DNA from: Rhizobium sp. R711 | Lineage (GTDB): Bacteria; Pseudomonadota; Alphaproteobacteria; Rhizobiales; Rhizobiaceae | Assembly: GCF_002211365.1 (NCBI RefSeq) | Contig: NZ_LOKZ01000034.1 | Coordinates: 248,001-312,000 of the forward strand | DNA length: 64,000 nucleotides | Direction of reading: 5' to 3' | The notes under the pieces: model-generated | What the model saw: the letters and a program-made list of their open reading frames with translations, nothing else | Databases searched by the model: none | What the model was told of the DNA's origin: nothing | Shown: in pieces, positions 8,513 through 15,724 of the stretch | Numbering within the stretch: the stretch's first letter is position 1 | Layout of the letters: each line of letters opens with the position of its first letter | Position numbers and translations under genes: made by a program

Positions 8513-8541
8513 ATGTCATCAGCGCGTCATCTGACAGTGAT
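8513..8541 (+). promoter_or_regulatory. PHO-box-like triple direct repeat
   Basis: Three 7-base units at an 11-base period, ATGTCAT (8513-8519), GCGTCAT (8524-8530) and CAGTGAT (8535-8541), match the rhizobial PhoB consensus unit CTGTCAT at 6, 5 and 5 of 7 positions. They lie 66-94 bases before the glycosyltransferase start, suitable for activation. Function is inferred. Confidence 0.5.
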
Positions 8542-8606
8542 GTCTTAACGCACCGAGCGCTGCGACTCGTTTTTCATTCCGGCGCTGTTCACCGCTGGAA
8601 TGACTG

Positions 8607-9761
8607 ATGCTGTATATCATTGCCGTCGCCGGTGCCCTGCTGGCAGCCAATACCCTCAGCCTTCTGATTGCGGGATGGCGGATTCGCTCCCGCCAAGACA
8701 GGACGCCAGGCGTCGCCACGCGTTCGCCTGTCTCGATCGTGATACCTCTTTGTGGAGTGGAACAATTCTCACGCGAGACACTCCAAAGCGCGCTTAGCCT
8801 GGATTGGCCCGACTACGAGGTCATCTTCTGCGTTGCCGACAGGGCCGATCCCATCATTGGTTTGGTCGAGCATGCCCTCAGAACAAAGCCGCTCGCAAAG
8901 GCGAAGCTCCTTGTCGGAGACGACCGCATCAGCGCAAATCCGAAACTCAACAACTGCGTCAAGGGTTGGAACGCGGCGTCGCATGAATGGGTCGTCCTTG
9001 CCGATTCCAACGTCATGATGCCGACGGACTATCTCACACGCTTGTTGGCCGGCTGGCGGCACGACAGCGGGCTTGTCTGCTCGACGCCACTTGGGTCCCG
9101 TCCCAACGGATTTTGGGCGGAGGTCGAATGTGCCTTCCTCAACACGCATCAAGCGCGTTGGCAATATGCCGGGGAGGCCCTTGGAGTTGGCTTCGCGCAA
9201 GGCAAGAGCATGCTATGGCGCAAGAAGATGCTCGACGCCCACGGCGGCATTCAGGCACTTGCCGCAGAAATCGCCGAAGACGCCGCCGCCACAAAGCTGG
9301 TGAACAGCATGGGCCTCAAGGTGCATCTCGTCGCCGGGCCTTTCGAGCAGCCCCTGGGGAGACGGACCTTCCGCGAGATCTGGGCAAGGCAATGCCGTTG
9401 GGCGCGGCTGCGACGCGTCACCTTCCCGCACTTCTTCGCACCGGAGATCCTGCTTGGTGTGGCGCCACCCTTGTTGCTATGCTTGGGTGCTGCCTTCGTG
9501 TCGGGAGCCAGCCTCTTCGCAACAGGGTTCACAGTTTTGTGCGCCGCCTACATGCCGGAGCTTATTCTTGCGGTTCGCAAGAATTGGCACCTATCCCCGC
9601 TGTCACTTGTCGCAATGGTTACGCGCGATGCCTTGCTTCCAATCATCTGGATGCGGAGCTGGTTGGCGGGAAGCTTTGATTGGCGCGGAAACAGGATGGT
9701 GATTGGATCGCAGGAGTCGCGCCTCGAAGCTGGAGTAGCTGGCCCGATCGCAGGCCCCTAG
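8607..9761 (+). CDS. GT21-type membrane-lipid glycosyltransferase (ceramide glucosyltransferase-like)
   Basis: A 384-residue processive-type glycosyltransferase of the GT2/GT21 group. There is an N-terminal membrane helix (1-25), a catalytic domain with the D-D-D-(Q/R)xxRW signature (LVGDD at 102-106, LADSN with Asp133, EDAAAT with Asp225, RQCRW at 261-265), and two or three C-terminal membrane helices. Related rhizobial and Agrobacterium enzymes transfer sugars from UDP-sugars to diacylglycerol or ceramide, producing glycolipids that replace phospholipids during phosphate starvation. The PHO-box-like repeat upstream agrees with this role. It is transcribed alone. The acceptor (ceramide versus diacylglycerol) cannot be told from motifs. 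Confidence 0.88.
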   Translation: MLYIIAVAGALLAANTLSLLIAGWRIRSRQDRTPGVATRSPVSIVIPLCGVEQFSRETLQSALSLDWPDYEVIFCVADRADPIIGLVEHALRTKPLAKAKLLVGDDRISANPKLNNCVKGWNAASHEWVVLADSNVMMPTDYLTRLLAGWRHDSGLVCSTPLGSRPNGFWAEVECAFLNTHQARWQYAGEALGVGFAQGKSMLWRKKMLDAHGGIQALAAEIAEDAAATKLVNSMGLKVHLVAGPFEQPLGRRTFREIWARQCRWARLRRVTFPHFFAPEILLGVAPPLLLCLGAAFVSGASLFATGFTVLCAAYMPELILAVRKNWHLSPLSLVAMVTRDALLPIIWMRSWLAGSFDWRGNRMVIGSQESRLEAGVAGPIAGP

Positions 9762-9976
9762 CAACGGCCGGCATTCGACGCCGCTCGTATGCCCTTGGGT
9801 GAGACCGCGCCGGCGGTATGGTTGCCATGTTCGGCGGCACAGTGCTGAAGTGTCCCCTATCCCGTGAAATCCTCCTATCTGCTTTATCGTCGCAATTGCG
9901 ATGAGCGCCTCCGCTCGGTCTGTGCATGCCTGCCGTCATCATTCAAAAACACTGATGGTATCCATAAACTCTATTC

Positions 9977-9986
9977 GTTTGATTGA
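9977..9986 (+). promoter_or_regulatory. GTTTGATTGA element upstream of DUF1127 gene 2
   Basis: Identical ten bases to 6736-6745, again preceded by TCCATA, placed 67 bases before the DUF1127 ATG at 10053. The surrounding 9762-10052 stretch shows no gene. Confidence 0.45.
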
Positions 9987-10052
9987 TGGGAGCGAAACAC
10001 CCATATTCTAACCATGAAACAAGCGTCATCCGACGAGGAAAGGAAAACGGAC

Positions 10053-10250
10053 ATGACGACGATTACCTTCAGCCATACCAAGACGCCCTCAAGCGAAGCC
10101 CATCTGCATCTTGCTGACTACGCCCGCAAGCTGGTTCATGCATGGCATCAGTGGCAGGTTGCCCGCGAAATCGAATCCATGCCTTTCGACATGCGCAAGG
10201 ACATTGGCTGGCCGTCAGCGGATGACGCGGATGAACGCAAGGCTATGTAA
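10053..10250 (+). CDS. DUF1127 small protein
   Basis: A 65-residue protein. The C-terminal half (VAREIESMPFDMRKDIGW) matches the DUF1127 pattern of a short helix followed by a leucine/aspartate/glycine motif. The ATG at 10053 (MTTITF) is preferred over 10014 because a purine-rich AAGGAAAACGG sits directly upstream. A strong terminator follows 26 bases after the stop, so it is a single-gene transcript. It shares its upstream motif with the DUF1127 gene at 6805. Confidence 0.82.
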   Translation: MTTITFSHTKTPSSEAHLHLADYARKLVHAWHQWQVAREIESMPFDMRKDIGWPSADDADERKAM

Positions 10251-10275
10251 TGAACCCGACATTCCTCCCCGCGTG

Positions 10276-10309
10276 AAAGCGGCGCCGTGCCTTCGTGCAG
10301 CGCCGCTTT
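10276..10309 (+). terminator. Rho-independent terminator after DUF1127 gene
   Basis: A perfect 10-bp stem AAAGCGGCGC/GCGCCGCTTT (10276-10285/10300-10309), followed by a C/T-rich run, lies 26 bases downstream of the DUF1127 stop. Confidence 0.82.
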
Positions 10310-10548
10310 CTCCGTCTTTAGGGCCACCCAATTAAATCTTGAATTTCAGATACATGTATTCTGCAAAATCGCCTGTTTTTGAACTTTTGAAGACAACGAT
10401 CATCATTTGATCATCGTCAATTTCAGCAATGTCGCAAATTTACTCTTTGCGGCCGCATTTATCCATGAGAATGTCGCTTTCAGGATATCGAAACGACGTA
10501 TTCCAAGCAACGAATAGTGCATTCGCACCTCCAGCAGGGATTTGTCTC

Positions 10549-11568
10549 ATGAACAAGATGTCGCATAAGCAACGGTCTCTCGTCTTCTTCATGGTCCCGC
10601 AGTTTACGATGCTGCCTTTCTCGGCGGCAATCGATACGCTGCGTATCGCCAATCGCATGCTTGGCTACCAAGCCTATACATGGCGGCTGACTTCGGTTGA
10701 CGGGCAGAAGGTCTATTCTTCCTGCGGCATCGGCGTCGAGGCAAACACGTCGCTTTCCGACGAGCGCCGCAACCTCGGTGGCGAGCATCGCCCGAGCATG
10801 GTGCTGGTCTGTTCCGGCATTGATGTCGAGGACTTCAATAACAAGTCGGTCAGCGCCTGGTTGCGCGAATCCTACAATCGCGGCGTTGCCGTCGGCAGCC
10901 TCTGTACGGGCGCACATATCCTCGCGCAGGCGGGGCTTCTGAATGGCAAGCGCTGTGCGATCCACTGGGAAAACCTGCCTGGCTTTTCGGAAGCCTTTCC
11001 GCAGGCCGAGGTCTATGCCGATCTCTATGAGGTGGACAGCAATCTCTATACCTGTGCCGGCGGCACCGCGTCGCTCGATATGATGCTCAATCTGATCGGC
11101 CAGGATTTCGGTGAAACACTGGTGAACCGAGTCTGTGAGCAGCACCTGACCGATCGCGTACGCAGCCCGAACGACCGCCAGCGCCTGCCGCTGCGCGCGC
11201 GTCTCGGCGTCCAGAATGCCAAGGTTCTTTCCATCATCGAACTCATGGAAGGCAATCTCTCCGAACCACTGTCGCTTCTGGAAATCGCAGACGGCGTCGA
11301 CCTGTCACGCCGGCAGATCGAACGGCTGTTTCGCCAGGAAATGGGGCGCTCGCCCGCCCGTTATTATCTGGAAATACGGCTTGATCGCGCCCGCCATCTG
11401 CTGGTGCAGTCTTCCATGCCGGTCGTCGAAGTGGCCGTTGCCTGCGGCTTCGTTTCGGCCTCGCACTTCTCCAAGTGTTATCGCGAACTCTATCATCGCT
11501 CGCCGCAGCAGGAGCGTGCAGAGCGCAAGATGACGATGGCAACAGCACGCCAGTCTATCGCTGCGTGA
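10549..11568 (+). CDS. GlxA-family AraC-type regulator (DJ-1/PfpI domain plus AraC HTH)
   Basis: A 339-residue regulator. Residues 10-190 form a DJ-1/PfpI-like amidotransferase fold with a nucleophile-elbow cysteine (GSLCTGAH, Cys119). Residues 235-330 hold a double AraC helix-turn-helix (LSLLEIADGVDLSRRQIERL and VVEVAVACGFVSASHFSKCY). Members such as GbdR and CdhR control glycine betaine, carnitine or dimethylglycine catabolism. That fits a ruined dimethylglycine/sarcosine dehydrogenase gene 2.5 kb away, but no intact target is adjacent. ATG 10549 is chosen because homology starts there and CAGCAGGGA precedes it. It converges with the GGDEF gene; a GC-rich hairpin at 11580-11598 could end both transcripts. 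Confidence 0.88.
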   Translation: MNKMSHKQRSLVFFMVPQFTMLPFSAAIDTLRIANRMLGYQAYTWRLTSVDGQKVYSSCGIGVEANTSLSDERRNLGGEHRPSMVLVCSGIDVEDFNNKSVSAWLRESYNRGVAVGSLCTGAHILAQAGLLNGKRCAIHWENLPGFSEAFPQAEVYADLYEVDSNLYTCAGGTASLDMMLNLIGQDFGETLVNRVCEQHLTDRVRSPNDRQRLPLRARLGVQNAKVLSIIELMEGNLSEPLSLLEIADGVDLSRRQIERLFRQEMGRSPARYYLEIRLDRARHLLVQSSMPVVEVAVACGFVSASHFSKCYRELYHRSPQQERAERKMTMATARQSIAA

Positions 11569-11585
11569 TGTCAGCCCGGGGGCGG

Positions 11586-12917
11586 CTATTGGGCCGCCTC
11601 CTCCGTCATACGCGCGTCGGAATAGACCTGATTGCGCCCCTTGTGCTTTGCCATATAGAGAAACTGGTCAGCGGCGTTCAGATAGTTGTCGAAGGTTTCG
11701 TAGTCGGAAATTTCGGCAACGCCAATCGATACGGTAACGGAAAGCTCTTCGTCATCCGCCATAACCTTCAGACGTGAGATATCTGACCGTATCTCGTCAC
11801 ACAGCTTGCTCGCGGCAATCGAATCCATCATCGGGAACAGGATCGCAAACTCCTCCCCGCCAAGGCGCGAAAGCAGGTTGTCGCCCCCGTCGAAGATCGT
11901 CGCCAGCCGATCTGCAACCGCCTTCAGCACCTCATCGCCTATCTCATGCCCATAGGTGTCGTTCAGCCGCTTGAAATGATCGATGTCGAGCACCGCAACG
12001 GCGGCCGTGGCGTTCTGACGCAGGCAGTCATTCACCAGCTTCGGCCCGAGATCATAGAAATAGCGGCGATTGTAGAGCCCAGTCAGGTAGTCGCAGGCAG
12101 CAACTGCCCGGAGTTGCTTCATCTGTGTCAAGGTCTCGACGTTATTGGCGATCCGGCACTGCAATTCTTCGGCCACGAACGGCCTGTAGAGAAAATCGGA
12201 TGCACCGGCCTTCAGGAAGCTTGCAGAGAGCATGCGATCGTTCGAAGACGAAACCCCGATGATCCGCAGCCTGTCCGAGCCGAAGCGTCGCCGTATCCGC
12301 CGCGTCAATTCGTAGCCGCTAATGTCGGGCATATGATGATCCGTGACGACAATCTCGATATCGTCGTAGGCCTCGAGCGCGGCGAAGGCTTCGGGCCCGG
12401 ACGCAGCCTCGACAACCACGTATTGCTGCGCTTCGAGCAGCCTGACAAGAAAATGGCGCGCGGAATCAACATCGTCGACCACCAGAACCCGCGTTTTCCT
12501 GTTCGACAACACCCGTCTGACGCTGGCGACAACGTTGTCGAGCGCGAACTCATTGTCCTTCAGCACATAGTCGATAACATTGCGCTCCATGATGCGGTTG
12601 CGCGTATCGAGGTCGAAAGTGGCGGTGAAAACAATGGCCGGAATGCCAGCCTGTATGGTGCAGTCGAGCGCTTCGCCATAGGGCGCGTCGGGCAGATTGA
12701 GGTCGACAATCGCCATTGTGTAATCGTTCGGCGCCTGGGCGATCGTTTCTCTAAGGATTTTCAAGGAAGAGCACGGCTTGACGTTTAGCCCGAGTTCCGC
12801 ATGAAGGCGGTGACAGAGAACGACGGAAAACATCCGGGAATCTTCAACCAAGAGTATCAATTGACCGCCAAAACGTGGTCCGGATCCATCCCGATGGAGA
12901 TCCTCCTGGAAAGCCAT
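11586..12917 (-). CDS. PleD-like diguanylate cyclase: two receiver domains plus GGDEF
   Basis: A 443-residue cytoplasmic response regulator that would make cyclic di-GMP from GTP. Receiver 1 covers about residues 20-135 with phosphoacceptor Asp72 (MAIVDLNLP); receiver 2 covers 143-262 with Asp193 (VVTDHHMP); the GGDEF domain covers 270-435 with active-site GGEEF at 353-357. The inhibitory I-site RxxD expected nine residues before GGEEF is replaced by GGDN, so product inhibition is probably lost. The start MAFQED resembles MAFLGI of the neighbouring double-receiver protein, and both are on the minus strand 184 bases apart. Binding and catalytic details are from family knowledge. Confidence 0.93.
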   Translation of the reverse strand: MAFQEDLHRDGSGPRFGGQLILLVEDSRMFSVVLCHRLHAELGLNVKPCSSLKILRETIAQAPNDYTMAIVDLNLPDAPYGEALDCTIQAGIPAIVFTATFDLDTRNRIMERNVIDYVLKDNEFALDNVVASVRRVLSNRKTRVLVVDDVDSARHFLVRLLEAQQYVVVEAASGPEAFAALEAYDDIEIVVTDHHMPDISGYELTRRIRRRFGSDRLRIIGVSSSNDRMLSASFLKAGASDFLYRPFVAEELQCRIANNVETLTQMKQLRAVAACDYLTGLYNRRYFYDLGPKLVNDCLRQNATAAVAVLDIDHFKRLNDTYGHEIGDEVLKAVADRLATIFDGGDNLLSRLGGEEFAILFPMMDSIAASKLCDEIRSDISRLKVMADDEELSVTVSIGVAEISDYETFDNYLNAADQFLYMAKHKGRNQVYSDARMTEEAAQ

Positions 12918-13101
12918 TCACCCCTATCCCCCAGAAAGCCGCAGCGGTCCGAATCGACCATCTTCTCGACTTATGTGAAGATAACTCACAGAAACACGCG
13001 TGAGAAGATATCGGAACTTGGCAATACTTGAAATTGCATAAATCTCGATTTCTAGCGGGCGGGCGAGCCTCCGCCTAACATCGTCGGGCGGAGGCTGTGT
13101 G

Positions 13102-13932
13102 TCAGGCAACGGCCCGTTCCTTGCGCATCGACTGGATCTGCAGCAGGGTATCGAGGTTCTGGTTGACGCGGCAGTAGAACTCCTCATCGATGAACGGCCG
13201 TAGCATGAAGTCGTTGCCACCGGCCTTGAGGAAGCGCGCCGACAGCAGCCGGTTCGACGATGACGACACGCCGATAATGCGCAGCTCATGCGAACCGATG
13301 CTGGCGCGGATGCGCCGGGTCAGTTCGAAGCCATCGATATCGGGCATGTTGTAATCGGTGATCATCAAACCGATGTCGCGGTTGGCCTTGAGGATCTCGA
13401 GCGCCTTGGCACCGCTGTCGGCTGTGCTGACCCGGAAATTGTACCGCTTGAGGCGGCTCGACAACAGCGCGCGAGCCGTCGGGCTGTCATCGACGATCAG
13501 AACGTGATGACGATGGTTGGTCAGGAAGCGGCAGATCGACTCCGCAAGAAGGTCGACGGCGAAGACGTTGTCCTTGAGGATGTAGTCGACGATGTCTTTG
13601 GCCATGAGCTTGTCGCGCATGCCTTCCTGGAAGGTCCCGGTGAAGACGATGGTCGGGATGCTGAGATCGACCAGGTATTCCAGTGCCTCGCCGTTCTCGG
13701 CACCCGGCAGATTGATGTTGGAGATGGCCAGCGTAATCGGGTCGGTCGACTTGTCGTAGGACAGCTGCAGGTCTTCGAAAGACCGGCAGATTTCCACGTC
13801 AATATCGAACAGTTCCTTCAGCCGCTTGCCGATCATCGACGTGAATACGTTCGAATCCTCGGCCAGAATAACGCGCGCATCAGCAAACATGCCTCCGGAA
13901 TATTGCATTCCCGAAATACCCAAAAATGCCAT
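13102..13932 (-). CDS. Double-receiver response regulator, first receiver lacking its phosphoacceptor
   Basis: A 276-residue protein of two CheY-like receivers with no output domain. It aligns end to end with the two receivers of the GGDEF protein downstream (same lengths, same N-terminal MAF). Receiver 2 keeps Asp193 (MITDYNMPD), but in receiver 1 the acceptor is Asn72 (LAISNINLP), the exact counterpart of Asp72 in the neighbour. It may act as a phosphate sink, dimerisation partner or modulator of the cyclase. ATG 13932 is favoured by AAAAGG upstream; 13980 is an alternative. Likely a duplicated partner of the downstream gene. Confidence 0.9.
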   Translation of the reverse strand: MAFLGISGMQYSGGMFADARVILAEDSNVFTSMIGKRLKELFDIDVEICRSFEDLQLSYDKSTDPITLAISNINLPGAENGEALEYLVDLSIPTIVFTGTFQEGMRDKLMAKDIVDYILKDNVFAVDLLAESICRFLTNHRHHVLIVDDSPTARALLSSRLKRYNFRVSTADSGAKALEILKANRDIGLMITDYNMPDIDGFELTRRIRASIGSHELRIIGVSSSSNRLLSARFLKAGGNDFMLRPFIDEEFYCRVNQNLDTLLQIQSMRKERAVA

Positions 13933-14025
13933 TTCGAAACCTTTTGATAAAACTCCTGTCCCCGGCTGAAATCGGTACAATACCTGATTTGAATAAGTAT
14001 TAATCGGCCGCCTTCATTGACCAAC

Positions 14026-14049
14026 AAAAAGGCGGCCACGAGGGCCGCC
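14026..14049 (-). terminator. Rho-independent terminator
   Basis: On the minus strand a 7-bp stem GGCGGCC/GGCCGCC (14043-14049/14031-14037) is followed directly by TTTTT. It lies 30 bases past the pseudogene stop and still looks intact. Confidence 0.85.
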
Positions 14050-14078
14050 CTGACATTCTTCAAAACATGCTTAAGAGA

Positions 14079-15290
14079 CTATGCGCGCAGCGCCGCGTTG
14101 TCTGGATCGAAGGGGCTCTCGCCAACGACCGTCGCGTTGTACGTCGTGCCGAGGATCTTGATCGCGGGGGTCGACACCCGGTCGGCTCGCCGTCTACGAT
14201 CCATTCCGCCAACTGCCAACCGGCGCCGCCTGCTGCGGTGATACCGAAGGAGTGACCTTCGTTGAGCCAGAAATTCTTGAGGCCCGGCGCCGGGCCGACA
14301 ATCGGGTTACCATCAGGCGTGTAGGCGATGGCACCGTTATATACCTTCTTGATGCCGACCTCGCCGAAGGCCGGGACGCAGGCAATGGCGGTCTCGATAT
14401 GCGGCATCAGGCGATCAAGCTCTTCATGAAAGAGTTCGTATTCGCTCGTCCGATGGACCGTTGACATAACAGACCGGTGCGCCGTGCTCATAAGGCCCGA
14501 GAATGAGGCCGTCGTTTTCCTCGCGCATGTACCAGGCGCTGTCGGATTCGCGCAGCACGCCCATCTCTGGCAGACCCTTGGCCTTGCGCTCGAGGATGGC
14601 CGGATGCGGCTCGGTGACGATGTACTGGTGTTCGACCGGGATGACTGGAGTGTTGATCCCGACCATCTCACCGGTCTTGCGGGCAAAGTTGCCGGTACAG
14701 CTGATGATATGCTCGGCGGTGATTTCGCCCTTGTCTGTCGTCACCTTCCACAGACCGTCCGGCTGCTGTTCGATCGCTGTGACGGTGGTGTTGCGGTAGA
14801 TCGTAGCGCCACGCTCGCGTGCACCCTTGGCAAGCGCCTATGTCAGATCAGCCGGCTGGATGTAGCCGTCATCGGGATGCTGGATCGCACCGAGCAGACC
14901 GTCGGTCTCGCAGAGCGGCCAGATTTCCTTGACCTGTTCGGGCGTCAGCACGTTCACCTTGACGCCGATCGTCTCGGCGATGCCGGCATAGTACATGTAC
15001 TCGTCCCAGCGATCCTTGGTACGTGCCAGGCGGATGTTGGAGACCCGGCTGAAGCCGACATTCATGCCGGTTTCCTGCTGAAGCTCCTGATAGAAGCGAA
15101 CCGAGTACTTGTGGATCTGACCAACCGAGTAGCTCATGTTGAACAGAGGCAGCAGACCAGCAGCATGCCACGTCGAACCGGAGGTCAGTTCCTTGCGTTC
15201 AATCAGGACGACATCGTCCCAGCCTTTCTTGGCAAGGTGATAGAGAAAGCTAGCCGCGACTGCATGCAAATAGGCAAGCCGCAAAAGGCC
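14079..15290 (-). pseudogene. Decayed dimethylglycine/sarcosine dehydrogenase (FAD-dependent oxidoreductase plus folate domain)
   Basis: Remnant of an approximately 800-residue mitochondrial-type dimethylglycine or sarcosine dehydrogenase. Recognisable parts are ELTSGSTWHAAGLLPLFNMS, a DAO-domain middle, and NEGHSFGITAAGGAGWQLAE. Lesions are: the N-terminal FAD-binding glycine motif is missing; an in-frame TAG follows IQPADLT (about 14838); a frameshift occurs near 14445-14465; and near 14170-14185 the frame jumps from WIVDGEPT directly to STPAIKILGTTYNATVVG, which looks like the extreme C-terminus of the same protein family. An internal deletion of several hundred codons therefore fused the two ends. 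The gene cannot make a working enzyme. Confidence 0.85.
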
Positions 15291-15339
15291 TTTGGCCGAA
15301 AATCCGTGGACAAAAATTGTGATCAGAGAGACCCGTCGT

Positions 15340-15603
15340 TCACTTTACGACGGCCGATCCGTTGACGATGTCGATCGTTTCGCCACCGTCGAGGCCGATC
15401 CGGTCACCGTCGGGTGCGGTGATAAAGCAGCCCGACCCGCAGAACGTCTCCGATGCGCCGGGATCGAGCACAAGCTGCATCTTGTTGCCGCCCTCAGTGA
15501 GGACGATCACGACGGCGGCGCTGTCGGTATTAGTGATGGAAGCTGCGTGAGTTTGGCCTGCGGCCGCGAGTGAAAGAAACAATACGACGGCAAATCTTGC
15601 CAT
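15340..15603 (-). CDS. Small secreted hypothetical protein
   Basis: An 87-residue protein with a clean signal peptide (residues 1-20, cleavage near THAAS). The mature part is a compact beta-rich domain with two cysteines close together (FCGSGCF) that could form a disulfide in the periplasm. No family is recognised. It lies alone between the pseudogene and the MscS gene, on the same strand as both. Confidence 0.68.
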   Translation of the reverse strand: MARFAVVLFLSLAAAGQTHAASITNTDSAAVVIVLTEGGNKMQLVLDPGASETFCGSGCFITAPDGDRIGLDGGETIDIVNGSAVVK

Positions 15604-15724
15604 AAAGTGTGGCGCGGATGAAGCGCCCTCCCTTGGAGCGTCTCGGCGCTGCTGCCCCCAGCAACGAAAACCCGATTGCAGACGTTATATGGCGACCGCT
15701 CTGAACGGCCGCTGAACAACGCCT

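Noticed and set aside
10401..10422. Near-palindrome ACGATCATC/GATCATCGT before the GlxA-type gene
   Set aside because: Only the outer five bases pair properly; too weak to call an operator.
10429..10548. Longer N-terminus for the GlxA-type regulator
   Set aside because: The extra 40 residues lack family similarity and no ribosome-binding site precedes 10429.
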